Shown: positions 51,985-61,285 of the stretch, in pieces
Layout: each line of letters starts with the position of its first letter
Numbering within the stretch: position 1 is the first letter of the stretch
From: an uncultured Eubacteriales bacterium
GTDB lineage: Bacteria > Bacillota > Clostridia > Oscillospirales > Acutalibacteraceae
Reading direction: 5' to 3'
Length of the DNA stretch: 64,000 nucleotides
Assembly (NCBI GenBank): GCA_934444365.1
Contig: CAKSCM010000007.1
Coordinates: 1 to 64,000 of the forward strand
Notes under the pieces: generated by a model
Told to the model about the DNA's origin: nothing
The model's database searches: none
Seen by the model: only the letters and a program-made list of their open reading frames with translations
Translations under genes and position numbers: made by a program

Positions 51985-53012
51985 TTTACATGCTCCCTCT
52001 TACCGACATACTTTTTCCGCCGAAAAATAAGAGCTGTAAATCCGCACAGCGTGCCGATTCCGTAAGCGATGTGCAGCACCGGGAAAATAAAGGGCAGCAA
52101 CAGACAATATGCGCTTTTTTTACCGCTCGGGATGACCGCCGTAAGGGTCATAAGCAGGTCGGCCGCCGTATAAAGCGCCGCCAGCGTAATCATCGGCCAG
52201 AAAACCGAAAAACAGCAAAGCACCGCGCAAAAAATTATTGCCATAACAAACAAAAACGGCACAAAGTGGTAATACATAAGGCATTTTGGGCATATCCCGG
52301 AGGTAATACCTATCCATTTTCCGTTTGAATACTTCTGCTTTACCATTCGCCTGAAATCCGGTCTCATATACTGGTAAGAGACAATATCCGGATCATAATA
52401 AAGCTTATAGCCGCTGCTCCTTAAACGGTAGCTCATCTCGTTATCCTCGGTGCGGGCAAGGCGTTCGTCGTAAAAGCCGATTTTACGAAGAATATCCATT
52501 CGGTAAATGCCGTGAAAAAGAGATTTTGCAAAACACGGCTTTTCGGCCTTCCTGTAGCCGGCTATACTGCTGCCGAACATTGATTCCTCAGCCATAAGCA
52601 GTACATTGCCCCATTTTGTATCCTTTTTTATGATACAAGGACGTTTCCCCCCGGCGGCGTCGTGATCCTTTACGGCGGCGACCTCTTTTTCGACAAAATC
52701 GCACGGGAGCTTGGCATGCGCGTCTATACGCAAAAAAAGCTCTCCGGCCGCATTGTCAAGCACAATATTAAGCCCGTGCTGTACCGTAACGTTCTCGTTT
52801 ACGAATATTCTTATGTTATAGTATTCCTCGCTGTGACTGTTGCAAAAACACTTGAAGATGTCCATGGTGTCGTCCTTAGAACAGCTGTCCACCAAAATAA
52901 GATCTATGCGGTCCTTAGGATAGGTCTGTGAATATATATCGGATAAAATATCGTCAAGATAATCATGCTCGTTATATGCAATTACGCTGAGAGTCAATAA
53001 AGGCTGCTCCAA
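51981..53012 (-). CDS. glycosyltransferase family 2, ExoA-like membrane protein
   Basis: 343 residues if TTG 53012 is the start (GGAG eight nt upstream, giving MEQPLLTLSVIAYNEHDYL); an in-frame TTG at 53042 lies only a few bases past the promoter. GT-A domain with LILVDSCSKDDTMDIF, LFLRIDAHAKLP (DxH/DxD) and GFYDERLARTEDNEMSYRL, then three to four C-terminal transmembrane helices (about 255-330). This is like ExoA, which extends lipid-linked repeats at the membrane. First gene of the six-gene surface-polymer operon. Confidence 0.82.
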   Translation of the reverse strand: MEQPLLTLSVIAYNEHDYLDDILSDIYSQTYPKDRIDLILVDSCSKDDTMDIFKCFCNSHSEEYYNIRIFVNENVTVQHGLNIVLDNAAGELFLRIDAHAKLPCDFVEKEVAAVKDHDAAGGKRPCIIKKDTKWGNVLLMAEESMFGSSIAGYRKAEKPCFAKSLFHGIYRMDILRKIGFYDERLARTEDNEMSYRLRSSGYKLYYDPDIVSYQYMRPDFRRMVKQKYSNGKWIGITSGICPKCLMYYHFVPFLFVMAIIFCAVLCCFSVFWPMITLAALYTAADLLMTLTAVIPSGKKSAYCLLLPFIFPVLHIAYGIGTLCGFTALIFRRKKYVGKREHVK

Positions 53013-53053
53013 ACCAAAAACTCCGTTTCCGTAAAAATTCAAATATTTAAGTT

Positions 53054-53082
53054 ATTATACGACAAACCGCCCCCCGTGTCAA
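53054..53082 (-). promoter_or_regulatory. perfect consensus promoter of surface-polymer operon
   Basis: Minus strand TTGACA (53082-53077), 17-nt spacer containing a G6 run, TATAAT (53059-53054). It drives 53012 to 47218. The rest of 53083-53264 shows nothing recognisable. Confidence 0.85.
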
Positions 53083-53264
53083 CGTCAAAGGATACGCAAA
53101 TCGACAGCATACGGCAAATTGTCATTGACACGACCAACCGCACAGAATGTCTTTTCGGCAAAAGCAAACGATAAATAAGCCATCCATACAACAGTATTTT
53201 CGGCATTGTAAGGATATAAAATGCAGATCATCACTTTAAATGCCGCATTTTAAAACAATTCTCT

Positions 53265-53302
53265 GCAAAAAACAATGGGCATTGCAGCAATACGCAATGC
53301 CC
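53265..53302 (-). terminator. terminator of ABC-2 exporter operon
   Basis: GGGCATTGC and GCAATGCCC (53277-53285 with 53294-53302) form a 9-bp stem, followed on the minus strand by T6. Confidence 0.8.
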
Positions 53303-53316
53303 GTACACTTGAATAT

Positions 53317-54246
53317 TTAATGGCTTTTGCCGGCAAGACGGCTTTTGACCCTCTTTCGGTTTGCCGAAATATTTATAAAAACATAAATGAAAATAAACAG
53401 AACAATGCTCCCGGTAAGCACTGCATACATTGCCGGAATGCTTAACTCGCTGCCGAAAAAGTAGAGTTTACAGTCAACGCTGCCCTTTATTCCGTTTATG
53501 ATCTCTTCCGGAAAGCCGGCATCCGCCATTTCTTCAAAAACACCGCGCAAGGCATGATTTCTCATAAGGCTTGTTCCGTAGGTTCCGGGCAAAAAGGAAA
53601 GCACCTTTTGCAACGTATCCGAAAAGCTTGAAATCGGCATGTATGCGCCGCATATAAAGCCGTATCCGGCGCCGACTATAGTGCCTACCGCCGACGCCTG
53701 GCCGTCGGTGCTTAAAAAGAAATTAATGCATGACGAAAGCGCCGTGCCGAACATTGTAAGCAAAAACACGTCTAGAAATAAAAGCAGCACATCTCCCGCA
53801 CTCATAAACCAGCCCGTGGCAGCGAGATAAACCATACATACACCGGCCGCCGCAACATTTATTATAAGGGTCGAAAACAATGTTGCAAGGTAGTAGCCGA
53901 TAGCTATTGTCGAGAATTTTACCGGAGCTATATCGAGATCGTATTTTGCGCCGCTTGTTTTATCTCTTATCATAAGAAGGTTTGAGCAAAACGCCACCGT
54001 AACACAGCTCACTGCAAGCAGCGAGGAAACAAGCTGTCCGCCCACATATCCGTTTATAACGTCTTCGGCAACCGTCGCGCCGGCGCTCTTTAACGACGCG
54101 CAAAAGGAATCGTAAAAAACGTTGCGTAAAAAGGTAACGTAAAGCACAAGCAATATAATCGGGGTTATAAGCGAAGAAAAAAACAGTCCCTTATCCTTGA
54201 AATACAGCTTTGTATTACGTTTTATAAGCGAATAAAGTCCGGTCAT
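53317..54246 (-). CDS. ABC-2 type transporter permease
   Basis: 309 residues with six hydrophobic helices and a large extracytoplasmic loop after the first (LITPIILLVLYVTFLRNVF). Conserved ABC-2 features include AFCSNLLMIRDKTSGAKYDL and FICGAYMPISSF with a final helix ending in a basic tail (NRKRVKSRLAG). Forms the membrane part of a drug, lipid or peptide exporter with the ATPase encoded just before it (4-bp overlap). Substrate unknown. Confidence 0.85.
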   Translation of the reverse strand: MTGLYSLIKRNTKLYFKDKGLFFSSLITPIILLVLYVTFLRNVFYDSFCASLKSAGATVAEDVINGYVGGQLVSSLLAVSCVTVAFCSNLLMIRDKTSGAKYDLDIAPVKFSTIAIGYYLATLFSTLIINVAAAGVCMVYLAATGWFMSAGDVLLLFLDVFLLTMFGTALSSCINFFLSTDGQASAVGTIVGAGYGFICGAYMPISSFSDTLQKVLSFLPGTYGTSLMRNHALRGVFEEMADAGFPEEIINGIKGSVDCKLYFFGSELSIPAMYAVLTGSIVLFIFIYVFINISANRKRVKSRLAGKSH

Positions 54247-55157
54247 TTCTCTTCACCCCCGATAAGCTTTTTACCTGTGACCGCAAGGAACACATCGTCC
54301 ATTTTGCCCTTGGTTATCTCGTAATCCGAAAACAACTCCGGATGCTCTACAATAAGCCTTGTTGCCTCCTTTGTATTTGCAACTTGAAGCCTGAAGGCAT
54401 CCTTAATCTTTTCATACTCTCCACCGAGCTTTTTTACATCCTCCTCGCAAACGCCGTAAAGGGTAATAAAATCGCCGGTGTATGTATTTTTAAGCAATAA
54501 TGGCGTGCCCTCGGCCGAGATCTTTCCGTGATCCAGAATAACCACATAATCGGCGTCGGCCGCCTCCTCCATGTAATGGGTGGTCAGAAATACCGTCATA
54601 TTATTCTCTTTACGCAAATCTCCGACAACCTTCCACAAAAGGCTCCGCGTCTGGGGATCGAGTCCCGTCGTCGGCTCGTCGAGTATAAGAATCTTAGGCT
54701 CGTGGATAAGCGCCCGCGCTATGTCCGCCCGGCGACGCTGTCCTCCCGAAAGCTTACCTACCGGCCGCTTTAAAAAGTCGCCGAAATCGAGCAGCTCCAC
54801 AAGGTAATCGAGGCGTTTTTTAAAGGTGTTTCCGCTTATTCCGTACAGTGCTGCCCTGTTTTCTAAATTTTCCTTTACCGAAAGCTCCTTATCAAGCACC
54901 GAACTCTGGAACACGACCCCGAGGTTTCGTTTTATATGTCCGAGCTCGGTGTCAAGATCATGTCCGCAAATATTAACCGAGCCCGAATCCTTTTGCAAAC
55001 GGCCGCACATAATGTTTATTGTGGTCGATTTTCCGGCTCCGTTAACACCTAAGAATGCAAACAGTTCCCCCTCTTTTACCCGAAAACTCAGGTCGCAGAC
55101 GGCTTTTAAATCCCCAAAGCTCTTCTCAAGATGATGTATCTCAATTATATTTTCCAT
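54243..55157 (-). CDS. ABC transporter ATP-binding protein
   Basis: 304 residues; AAAGGAGA before ATG. Walker A GVNGAGKST, Q-loop VVFQSSVLDKELSV, signature KLSGGQRRRADIARAL, Walker B ILILDEPTTGLD, H-loop TTHYMEEA. The C-terminal 80 residues are the regulatory extension of DrrA/CcmA-type exporters. Drives the ABC-2 permease encoded next. First gene of this pair; 60 bp after the neighbouring membrane protein gene. Confidence 0.92.
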   Translation of the reverse strand: MENIIEIHHLEKSFGDLKAVCDLSFRVKEGELFAFLGVNGAGKSTTINIMCGRLQKDSGSVNICGHDLDTELGHIKRNLGVVFQSSVLDKELSVKENLENRAALYGISGNTFKKRLDYLVELLDFGDFLKRPVGKLSGGQRRRADIARALIHEPKILILDEPTTGLDPQTRSLLWKVVGDLRKENNMTVFLTTHYMEEAADADYVVILDHGKISAEGTPLLLKNTYTGDFITLYGVCEEDVKKLGGEYEKIKDAFRLQVANTKEATRLIVEHPELFSDYEITKGKMDDVFLAVTGKKLIGGEEK

Positions 55158-55217
55158 CCACCGTTCTCCTTTCAGTATTATAAATCAAACAGAAAATCGC
55201 CGGAAACAAGACATCGG

Positions 55218-55808
55218 TTAAAGTGCCTTTGTGTTTTCTGTCTGCATTGGATTCCGTGTGTTTTCGGCGGCTTCGCGCTCAAGTGCGCCGAGTCTGCATA
55301 TCCGCGACATAACCATAAACATAGTACCGATGCCGTATGGTGCAAAATTCACCTGAATATTCATATCAAACATACTTCCGTAAGCAAGTGTAAAAATACC
55401 GACAATAATGCCAGAAACTATGCTGCATGCCGCCGGTATGCTCACCGCAAGAATTCCCAGTCTCATAAGCTCCCTTGCGGAGGCTAAATCAAAGGGAGTT
55501 CCGATTTTAAGCTCACGTTTAAAGTAACAATGGGCGAATTTGCTTAAAACGGCCTCGCCGGCAAAAAACACCATTTGCATTAAAATCACCGCATACTCCG
55601 CTTGATTCCCGTTATCCAAAGCCCCTAAATTTTCGTTTAAAGACTCACCGTAAGTAACGCCGTTTATAACCAGCGTATCAACCTTGAAGGATACACCGAG
55701 CATCCTCACAATACAAGAGCAAAATGCTATTATGCTGAAAATAAAGAAGATGATGCTTAGCACCTTGCCGAGTTTATAAAGCTTTTGAACAGTTTTCAGG
55801 GTTTTCAT
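55218..55808 (-). CDS. membrane protein of unknown function (DUF2975-like layout)
   Basis: 196 residues, GGAGG eight nt before ATG. Four hydrophobic helices: VLSIIFFIFSIIAFCSCIV, AVILMQMVFFAGEAVLS, GILAVSIPAACSIVSGII and a last shorter one near FAPYGIGTMFMVMS. A KRELKIGTPFDLASARELMRLG segment between helices 2 and 3 recalls small membrane proteins of the DUF2975 type, which often sit beside small HTH regulators; none is present here. It lies between two ABC-2 exporter pairs. Function unknown. Confidence 0.55.
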   Translation of the reverse strand: MKTLKTVQKLYKLGKVLSIIFFIFSIIAFCSCIVRMLGVSFKVDTLVINGVTYGESLNENLGALDNGNQAEYAVILMQMVFFAGEAVLSKFAHCYFKRELKIGTPFDLASARELMRLGILAVSIPAACSIVSGIIVGIFTLAYGSMFDMNIQVNFAPYGIGTMFMVMSRICRLGALEREAAENTRNPMQTENTKAL

Positions 55809-55836
55809 CTGACGTTACCTCCGTTTTATTTAAGAA

Positions 55837-57435
55837 TCACAGTGAAGAAAAGACCTTACATCCTTTCTTTCTGATCCATGAATATATCGCAAAGGAAAGG
55901 GCCAGCGACAACGCCGTAAATACGGCCGCAAAAACAACAAAGCCGACACCTGCCGCACGAAGCACCATAAATACAACAAACATTATAACCGTATACAGGA
56001 CGTTATTAAGCAGCGAAAATGCAACACAACCGCTTTGCTTTATCGGTGTTGTCTCATTCGTCCAGTTTACATTCGGCATCAAAAGCCCCATAAACAAGCC
56101 GAAAACGGCGGTGTAAACACAATATGAAAGGCACATAAGAACCACAAGCAAAAGCTCCGCAGCGGCATACCCGTAGGCAAACAGCGAGCAGGCAATGCAA
56201 AACAGCATGGGTACTCCGGTCAATATCAGCTGCACGGCAAGCTTTGCGGTGAGAATTTTTATTACCGGTACCGGCAGCGACTGCAAAAGCCAGATACTCC
56301 TGCCCTCAAGCGAAACGCTCGGAGCCGCCATGTTATTCATTGCCGAAACAAGACAAACGACAATACATATAACCGCCGGCAGGCTGTCGTTCGAGCCTAA
56401 AATCTCACCGATAATACCGAAAAAAAGCTTTCCTTTCCATATAAGAGCTATACCTGTAATAACCGCCATGACAATGCCGAATCCGCAATTAAGCATATAA
56501 TTCGGGCTGGAGGTAAAACGGGAAAATTCTTTTGAAAGCAGCGCTCCGAAAATTCCTTTTTGCTTTGCATCGGTCTCTTTGTAGGCTTTTTTGGCAATAC
56601 TCGCGGGAGAAGTCGCTATCTTTAAAAAGCTTTTTGAAATTCCGAACCACACAATACCCAAAAGCAGCAAAAACACCGCCGTTACGACAAGCAGGCTTAC
56701 CGTCTCCCCCGTTCCTGCCCTGCCGAACAGATAAACCGGATAAACCGAGCCTTTGATCTTATCGCCGTATTTGCTCGCATTGGCGATGAAATCGCTGATA
56801 AGGCTTTGCGCCTTAAAACAGCAAAGATAATAAACCGCAAAAAATAAAAGTGAGACAAAAACCGTTACAAAGCTCTTGTTTTTTATCTTTACACTGATTC
56901 TCGCCACAACCCATCCGAGTGCACACGAAAGGGTGAAAACAAACACCGAAATCAGAAAAACAAACCACAGCGAGCCGACAATCCCTGCAGCATTCATCGG
57001 AACCGACAGCCAATAAACGATTACCGGCGGCAATATAAAGGTGCCCGAATACATAAGCCCCATGAGATACACGCCGAGCAGCCTTGAGGTCATAATTATA
57101 TGTACCGGTATCGGCAGTGACAGCAAAAGGTCGTTGTCCTTTGAAAGATACAGGCTTGAAAAGGTGTTGAAAACACTGCCGAAAGCACCTAAAACAATCG
57201 ATAAAAGCCCCATAAGAGCAAAGTACAGCCAGTCCATACCGGCCGATACCAGCGGACCGCAAATAAAAAACGAAAGAGCCGCCGACACACCGCCGACAAC
57301 AAAGACCATCAGTATAACAAACAAGGATATGTAAACCGCCGTAGACACCGTAGTTCTGGCTTCATTTTTTTTGGCATTGTAAAAAAAGCTGCGGAATATC
57401 TCAGTCATCTGCTTTTTCAAAAGCAACTTCAGCAT
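55837..57435 (-). CDS. large ABC-2-like exporter permease
   Basis: 532 residues, about 12 hydrophobic helices in two halves separated by a cytoplasmic stretch (SFLKIATSPASIAKKAYKET, KGIFGALLSKEFSRFTSSPN). The loop YLSKDNDLLLSLPIPVHII and SLEGRSIWLLQSLPVPVIKI are typical of the double-length ABC-2 permeases of Firmicutes. It overlaps its ATPase gene by 7 bp. Substrate unknown; such pairs often export lipids or peptides. Confidence 0.8.
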   Translation of the reverse strand: MLKLLLKKQMTEIFRSFFYNAKKNEARTTVSTAVYISLFVILMVFVVGGVSAALSFFICGPLVSAGMDWLYFALMGLLSIVLGAFGSVFNTFSSLYLSKDNDLLLSLPIPVHIIMTSRLLGVYLMGLMYSGTFILPPVIVYWLSVPMNAAGIVGSLWFVFLISVFVFTLSCALGWVVARISVKIKNKSFVTVFVSLLFFAVYYLCCFKAQSLISDFIANASKYGDKIKGSVYPVYLFGRAGTGETVSLLVVTAVFLLLLGIVWFGISKSFLKIATSPASIAKKAYKETDAKQKGIFGALLSKEFSRFTSSPNYMLNCGFGIVMAVITGIALIWKGKLFFGIIGEILGSNDSLPAVICIVVCLVSAMNNMAAPSVSLEGRSIWLLQSLPVPVIKILTAKLAVQLILTGVPMLFCIACSLFAYGYAAAELLLVVLMCLSYCVYTAVFGLFMGLLMPNVNWTNETTPIKQSGCVAFSLLNNVLYTVIMFVVFMVLRAAGVGFVVFAAVFTALSLALSFAIYSWIRKKGCKVFSSL

Positions 57436-58142
57436 GATTCGCCCTCCAGCTCCAAAAAGACCTCTTCCAGCGAATCGTCGCCCTTTACCTCTTCCATGGT
57501 ACCGCAGCGTATAAGCCGGCCGCCCTTGATTATTGCAACCTTATCGCAAAGCTTTTCGGCCACCTCGAGAACGTGGGTCGAAAAGAATATTGCGCCGCCG
57601 TTTTGGCAAATCTCCCTCATCATTCCCTTTAGCTGATGAGAAGCCACCGGATCAAGGCCCACAAAGGGCTCGTCCATAATAACAAGCCTCGGGTCATGCA
57701 GCCAGGCCGAAATAATGGCGAGTTTTTGCTTCATGCCGTGCGAATAGGCCGAAATCGGCTGAGCCAGATCGTCTGTAAGCACTAACAATTCGGCGTATTT
57801 GCGTATCTTCTCCATCCTGACATCCGGCTTTATTCCGAAAATATCGGCAATAAAATTAAGATACTTTATTCCGGTCATATAGTCATATAAATCGGGATTA
57901 TCCGGAATATATGCTATCTCGCGCTTGCATTCGAGAGGGTTTGTTTTGATCGATTTTCCGTCAACGTATATTTCGCCCTTTTCAAACTGCAAAATACCGA
58001 CTACCGATTTTAAAGTAGTGGTCTTTCCGGCGCCGTTATGTCCTATAAATCCGTAAATTTCACCCGGAGAAATATGAAGGCTTAAATCATCAACCGCCTT
58101 TTTATCCCCGTATTCCTTGGTTAAATGCTCAATTCTCAGCAT
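57429..58142 (-). CDS. ABC transporter ATP-binding protein
   Basis: 237 residues. Walker A GHNGAGKTT, Q-loop YIPDNPDLYDYMTG, signature with SHGMKQKLAIISAWL (SHGMK instead of LSGGQ, normal for this subfamily), Walker B LVIMDEPFVGLD, H-loop STHVLEVA. It powers the large permease encoded next. GGAGG lies 12 nt before ATG, a long spacing. First gene of its unit. Confidence 0.9.
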   Translation of the reverse strand: MLRIEHLTKEYGDKKAVDDLSLHISPGEIYGFIGHNGAGKTTTLKSVVGILQFEKGEIYVDGKSIKTNPLECKREIAYIPDNPDLYDYMTGIKYLNFIADIFGIKPDVRMEKIRKYAELLVLTDDLAQPISAYSHGMKQKLAIISAWLHDPRLVIMDEPFVGLDPVASHQLKGMMREICQNGGAIFFSTHVLEVAEKLCDKVAIIKGGRLIRCGTMEEVKGDDSLEEVFLELEGESC

Positions 58143-58323
58143 TGCTTTTTCGGTCCTCCTGAAATTTTTTAAAGCAAAACAATCCCTTAAAAAACATATT
58201 TACATTACTCTGTTTGCACCCTTTTGAAACCCACTCAGACCGGCTCGGAATATATGTATTCCCGATCACGAATAACTTTAATACACATCACACATTCTGT
58301 AACCGGCATTGCGGAATAATTTT

Positions 58324-58351
58324 ATCATACCGACTATCGTAGTTTTGTCAA
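58324..58351 (-). promoter_or_regulatory. promoter of ABC exporter unit
   Basis: Minus strand TTGACA (58351-58346), 16-nt spacer, TATGAT (58329-58324). The untranslated leader is about 175 nt. The region 58352-58469 holds no gene. Confidence 0.6.
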
Positions 58352-58469
58352 CCTTTGAAAGAATAATTTTACAATAAGACGGAATAAAAATCACAAAACC
58401 GTTAAAAGCATTACGCAGCCGCTATAATAATTACCGTTTTTTTACGGTGTAAAAGGGCTTAAAAATAAA

Positions 58470-58519
58470 AAAACAAAATCCGAGCAGCACAAATATTTTC
58501 AGCTGATTGCGCTGCCCGG
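58470..58519 (-). terminator. terminator of P-type ATPase gene
   Basis: Minus strand CCGGGCAGC (58519-58511) pairs with GCTGCTCGG (58488-58480) with one wobble, followed by a T-rich tail. Confidence 0.65.
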
Positions 58520-58529
58520 AACCGCAGTA

Positions 58530-60911
58530 TTATTTATTTTTCTTCTCCGAACGTTTTAAAAAGCGGCGTTTTATACCTACCGCCCACCGCTCGGTAAAAA
58601 GGGTAAGTATACGCAAAAGCGACTCGGCCGCAAAGGAGAAAACGACGGTCAGCTGTACAATGCTCGCCGGCAGCTGTACGATCGAAAAAAGTCCCGGCAG
58701 CAGGAAAAAGCACAGCAGCAATCCGACAATATTGATTATGAATACTATAATACGGTAGGTGTTCATAGGCAGGCTTATTCTCCGTAGAATCATAAATCCC
58801 ACAACCGCAAGCACAAGGGTGGCCGACGTCGCGACATCCCCCTTGCTCATACCGAAAACATCGCCGAAAATCGCAAGCGAGCCGACAATGAATGCATCGG
58901 TAAGACCGGCCGGAAGGGCCTGCTTTAAAACCTTCTTCAAAAAGTTACCGCTTATACGGGAATTATTGCTTTCAAGGGCCAGTAAAAATCCCGGGATTCC
59001 GATAGTAAACATGCTTATAAGCGAAATATGAGCCGGCTCGAGAGGGTACGTCAGCGAGAAAACAGCGGCCGTTATTGAAAGCAGCAGCGAAAAAATATTT
59101 TTAACAAGAAACAGACTCGCCGAGCGCTGAATATTGTTTACAACCCTTCTGCCCTCGGAAACAACCTTCGGCATTCTGGCAAAGTCCGAATCCATAAGCA
59201 CAACCTCGGCCACCTGAGAAACCGCCTCGCTGCCCGACGCCATGGCAATACCGCAATCGGCATCCTTAAGGGCCAGTATGTCGTTTACGCCGTCGCCCGT
59301 CATGGCTACCGTATGCCCCTGTTTTTTCAGGGCCCTTACCAAAAACTGCTTTTGTTTTGGAGTGACTCGTCCGAATACCGTGTATTTTGCGGCGGCCGAA
59401 AAGAGCTTTTCCTCGGTGTCGAGGGTGGATGCGTCCACGTAAATTCCGGCATTTTTAATACCGGCAAGCCGCGCTATTTCGGCGACCGTTTCGGGATTGT
59501 CTCCCGATATAACCTTTACGGTAACGTCCTGTTTTTCAAAATACTTAAAGGTCGCCTTGGCGTTTTTGCGGATGGAATTCGACAGCACGATAAGGGCCTT
59601 AGGCTCGACATTTGCCGAAAGGGCTGCATTTTGTGAATCCACCGGCTCCTCCTGCCTTGCAAAGACCAGAACTCGATATCCCTTTTTTGCATATTCGGCC
59701 ATTTCATCCTTAACGGCGTCTATTTTATCTTTAAGCACGAATTCCGGAGCACCGAGTATCCATGTCCCGTTTTCGAAGTTCATCACACCGTATTTAAGCG
59801 AGGATGAAAAGGGCACTACATCCGACGGGACAAAGGGCTCGTTTAAAAATCCGTTGCGGCAGAACATATCGCGAAGCGCCGACATGGTAGCGTTCTGGTC
59901 ATGCGAAGCGCTGACGTAACAAAACAGCATATCCTCAATACTTGCCGTTTCGTCCTTATCAAGCGGAACCACGTTGCGGACTTCCATTTTCGGCTCGGTT
60001 ATGGTTCCGGTCTTATCAACGCACAGCACATCAACACGGGCAAGCGCTTCTATGCTCTTCATATCGTTAAGCAGAACCTTGCGCTTTGCAAGACGTATGG
60101 TCCCGAGAGCCAACGCCACCGTCGTAAGCAGATAAAGCCCCTCGGGTATCATTCCTATAACCGCCGCAACGGTCGATACAACGCTGCCTGCAAAGCCTTC
60201 GTGGTTTACATAATACCCCTGATAAAAAAGCACACCGCCGATGGGAATAAGTATGATTCCCATCCATTTTACCAGCTTGTTTATCGAACGGATCATCTCG
60301 GACTGCTCACCGTCGCGCATTTTTTTTGCCTGAGCGGTAAGCTTTTGTATATAGCATTCGTTGCCCACCTTTTCGAGCACTGCACAGCACTCTCCCGAAA
60401 CGATAAAGCTTCCCGATAAAAGCGGATCGCCGGCTTTTTTGGTGATTTCATCCTCTTCTCCCGTAAGCATCGACTCGTTTACCGCGACCGTCCCCTCAAG
60501 CACCCGTGCATCGGCGCATATCTGGTCGCCGGACGAAAAGATAACCACGTCGTCCTTAACAAGATCGCGTGCGCGCACCCTCGTTTCGCTGCCGTCGCGA
60601 ATCGCCACCGCATGCGGCGCGTTAAGAAGATTCATTTTTTCTATGACCTTGCGCGCCTTCAATTCCTGATATATACCTATAAGCGTATTACCTATAACTA
60701 TAGGTAAAAAGGTAAGATTCCTAAAAGATCCTACAATACATATAAGCACCGTTATTACCATAAATATAAAATTGAAATAGGTAAAAACGTTGGATATGAT
60801 TATATCCTTTGTGCTTTTTGAGACGGAAGTCTCGGCAATATTCTGCTGACCGTTTGCTTTTCGGCTTCTGACTTCACTTTCATCAAGTCCGGAAAAACCG
60901 TAACTCTGCAT
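58530..60911 (-). CDS. P-type cation ATPase, CtpE-like
   Basis: 793 residues from ATG 60911 (GGAG nine nt upstream); an ATG seven codons earlier overlaps that site. P-type motifs: actuator loop ESMLTGEEDEI, membrane motif IPEGLYLLTTVALALG, phosphorylation site CVDKTGTITE (Asp about 299), and hinge AMTGDGVNDILALKDAD. The TGE-x-D and PEGL (rather than PEGLP) forms are those of the CtpE-like group, for which Ca2+ uptake has been reported in mycobacteria. Ten hydrophobic segments. Ion specificity here is inferred. It stands alone between promoter and terminator. Confidence 0.87.
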   Translation of the reverse strand: MQSYGFSGLDESEVRSRKANGQQNIAETSVSKSTKDIIISNVFTYFNFIFMVITVLICIVGSFRNLTFLPIVIGNTLIGIYQELKARKVIEKMNLLNAPHAVAIRDGSETRVRARDLVKDDVVIFSSGDQICADARVLEGTVAVNESMLTGEEDEITKKAGDPLLSGSFIVSGECCAVLEKVGNECYIQKLTAQAKKMRDGEQSEMIRSINKLVKWMGIILIPIGGVLFYQGYYVNHEGFAGSVVSTVAAVIGMIPEGLYLLTTVALALGTIRLAKRKVLLNDMKSIEALARVDVLCVDKTGTITEPKMEVRNVVPLDKDETASIEDMLFCYVSASHDQNATMSALRDMFCRNGFLNEPFVPSDVVPFSSSLKYGVMNFENGTWILGAPEFVLKDKIDAVKDEMAEYAKKGYRVLVFARQEEPVDSQNAALSANVEPKALIVLSNSIRKNAKATFKYFEKQDVTVKVISGDNPETVAEIARLAGIKNAGIYVDASTLDTEEKLFSAAAKYTVFGRVTPKQKQFLVRALKKQGHTVAMTGDGVNDILALKDADCGIAMASGSEAVSQVAEVVLMDSDFARMPKVVSEGRRVVNNIQRSASLFLVKNIFSLLLSITAAVFSLTYPLEPAHISLISMFTIGIPGFLLALESNNSRISGNFLKKVLKQALPAGLTDAFIVGSLAIFGDVFGMSKGDVATSATLVLAVVGFMILRRISLPMNTYRIIVFIINIVGLLLCFFLLPGLFSIVQLPASIVQLTVVFSFAAESLLRILTLFTERWAVGIKRRFLKRSEKKNK

Positions 60912-60940
60912 ATTTATATTCTCCAAAAGCATTTTTTGAC

Positions 60941-60969
60941 ATTATACCATGCAAAATTTCTTTTATCAA
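60941..60969 (-). promoter_or_regulatory. promoter of P-type ATPase gene
   Basis: Minus strand TTGATA (60969-60964), 17-nt spacer, TATAAT (60946-60941), about 30 bp before the start codon. From 60970 to 61116 no feature is seen. Confidence 0.75.
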
Positions 60970-61116
60970 CAGTCGGTTAAGTAATTAAATAACCAATGCG
61001 GCAACGATGGAAATAAACACAAAACCGAGCGGAAAATAAATGTCGCCGAAACAGAATTCAAGATTCCTTATTTTGCGGAAAATCCTGATTATGTAAAAAA
61101 TCCTTTTATAACCGTC

Positions 61117-61145
61117 TTGTTTTTCACAATGAATAGTGTTATTAT
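61117..61145 (+). promoter_or_regulatory. candidate promoter of dockerin/transglutaminase gene
   Basis: TTGTTT (61117-61122), 17-nt spacer, TATTAT (61140-61145), leaving a leader of about 130 nt. Confidence 0.5.
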
Positions 61146-61285
61146 CTAAACAGTGTCTATTATATACGGTTTAATTACCCGACTATACCCTCTTTACCGG
61201 CACCGTCTGCAAGGGCAAATATTTTAGCAGGCACAACAATAACATTATTGGCACATTACATATAGGTTTATTCGGAGGTATACAC

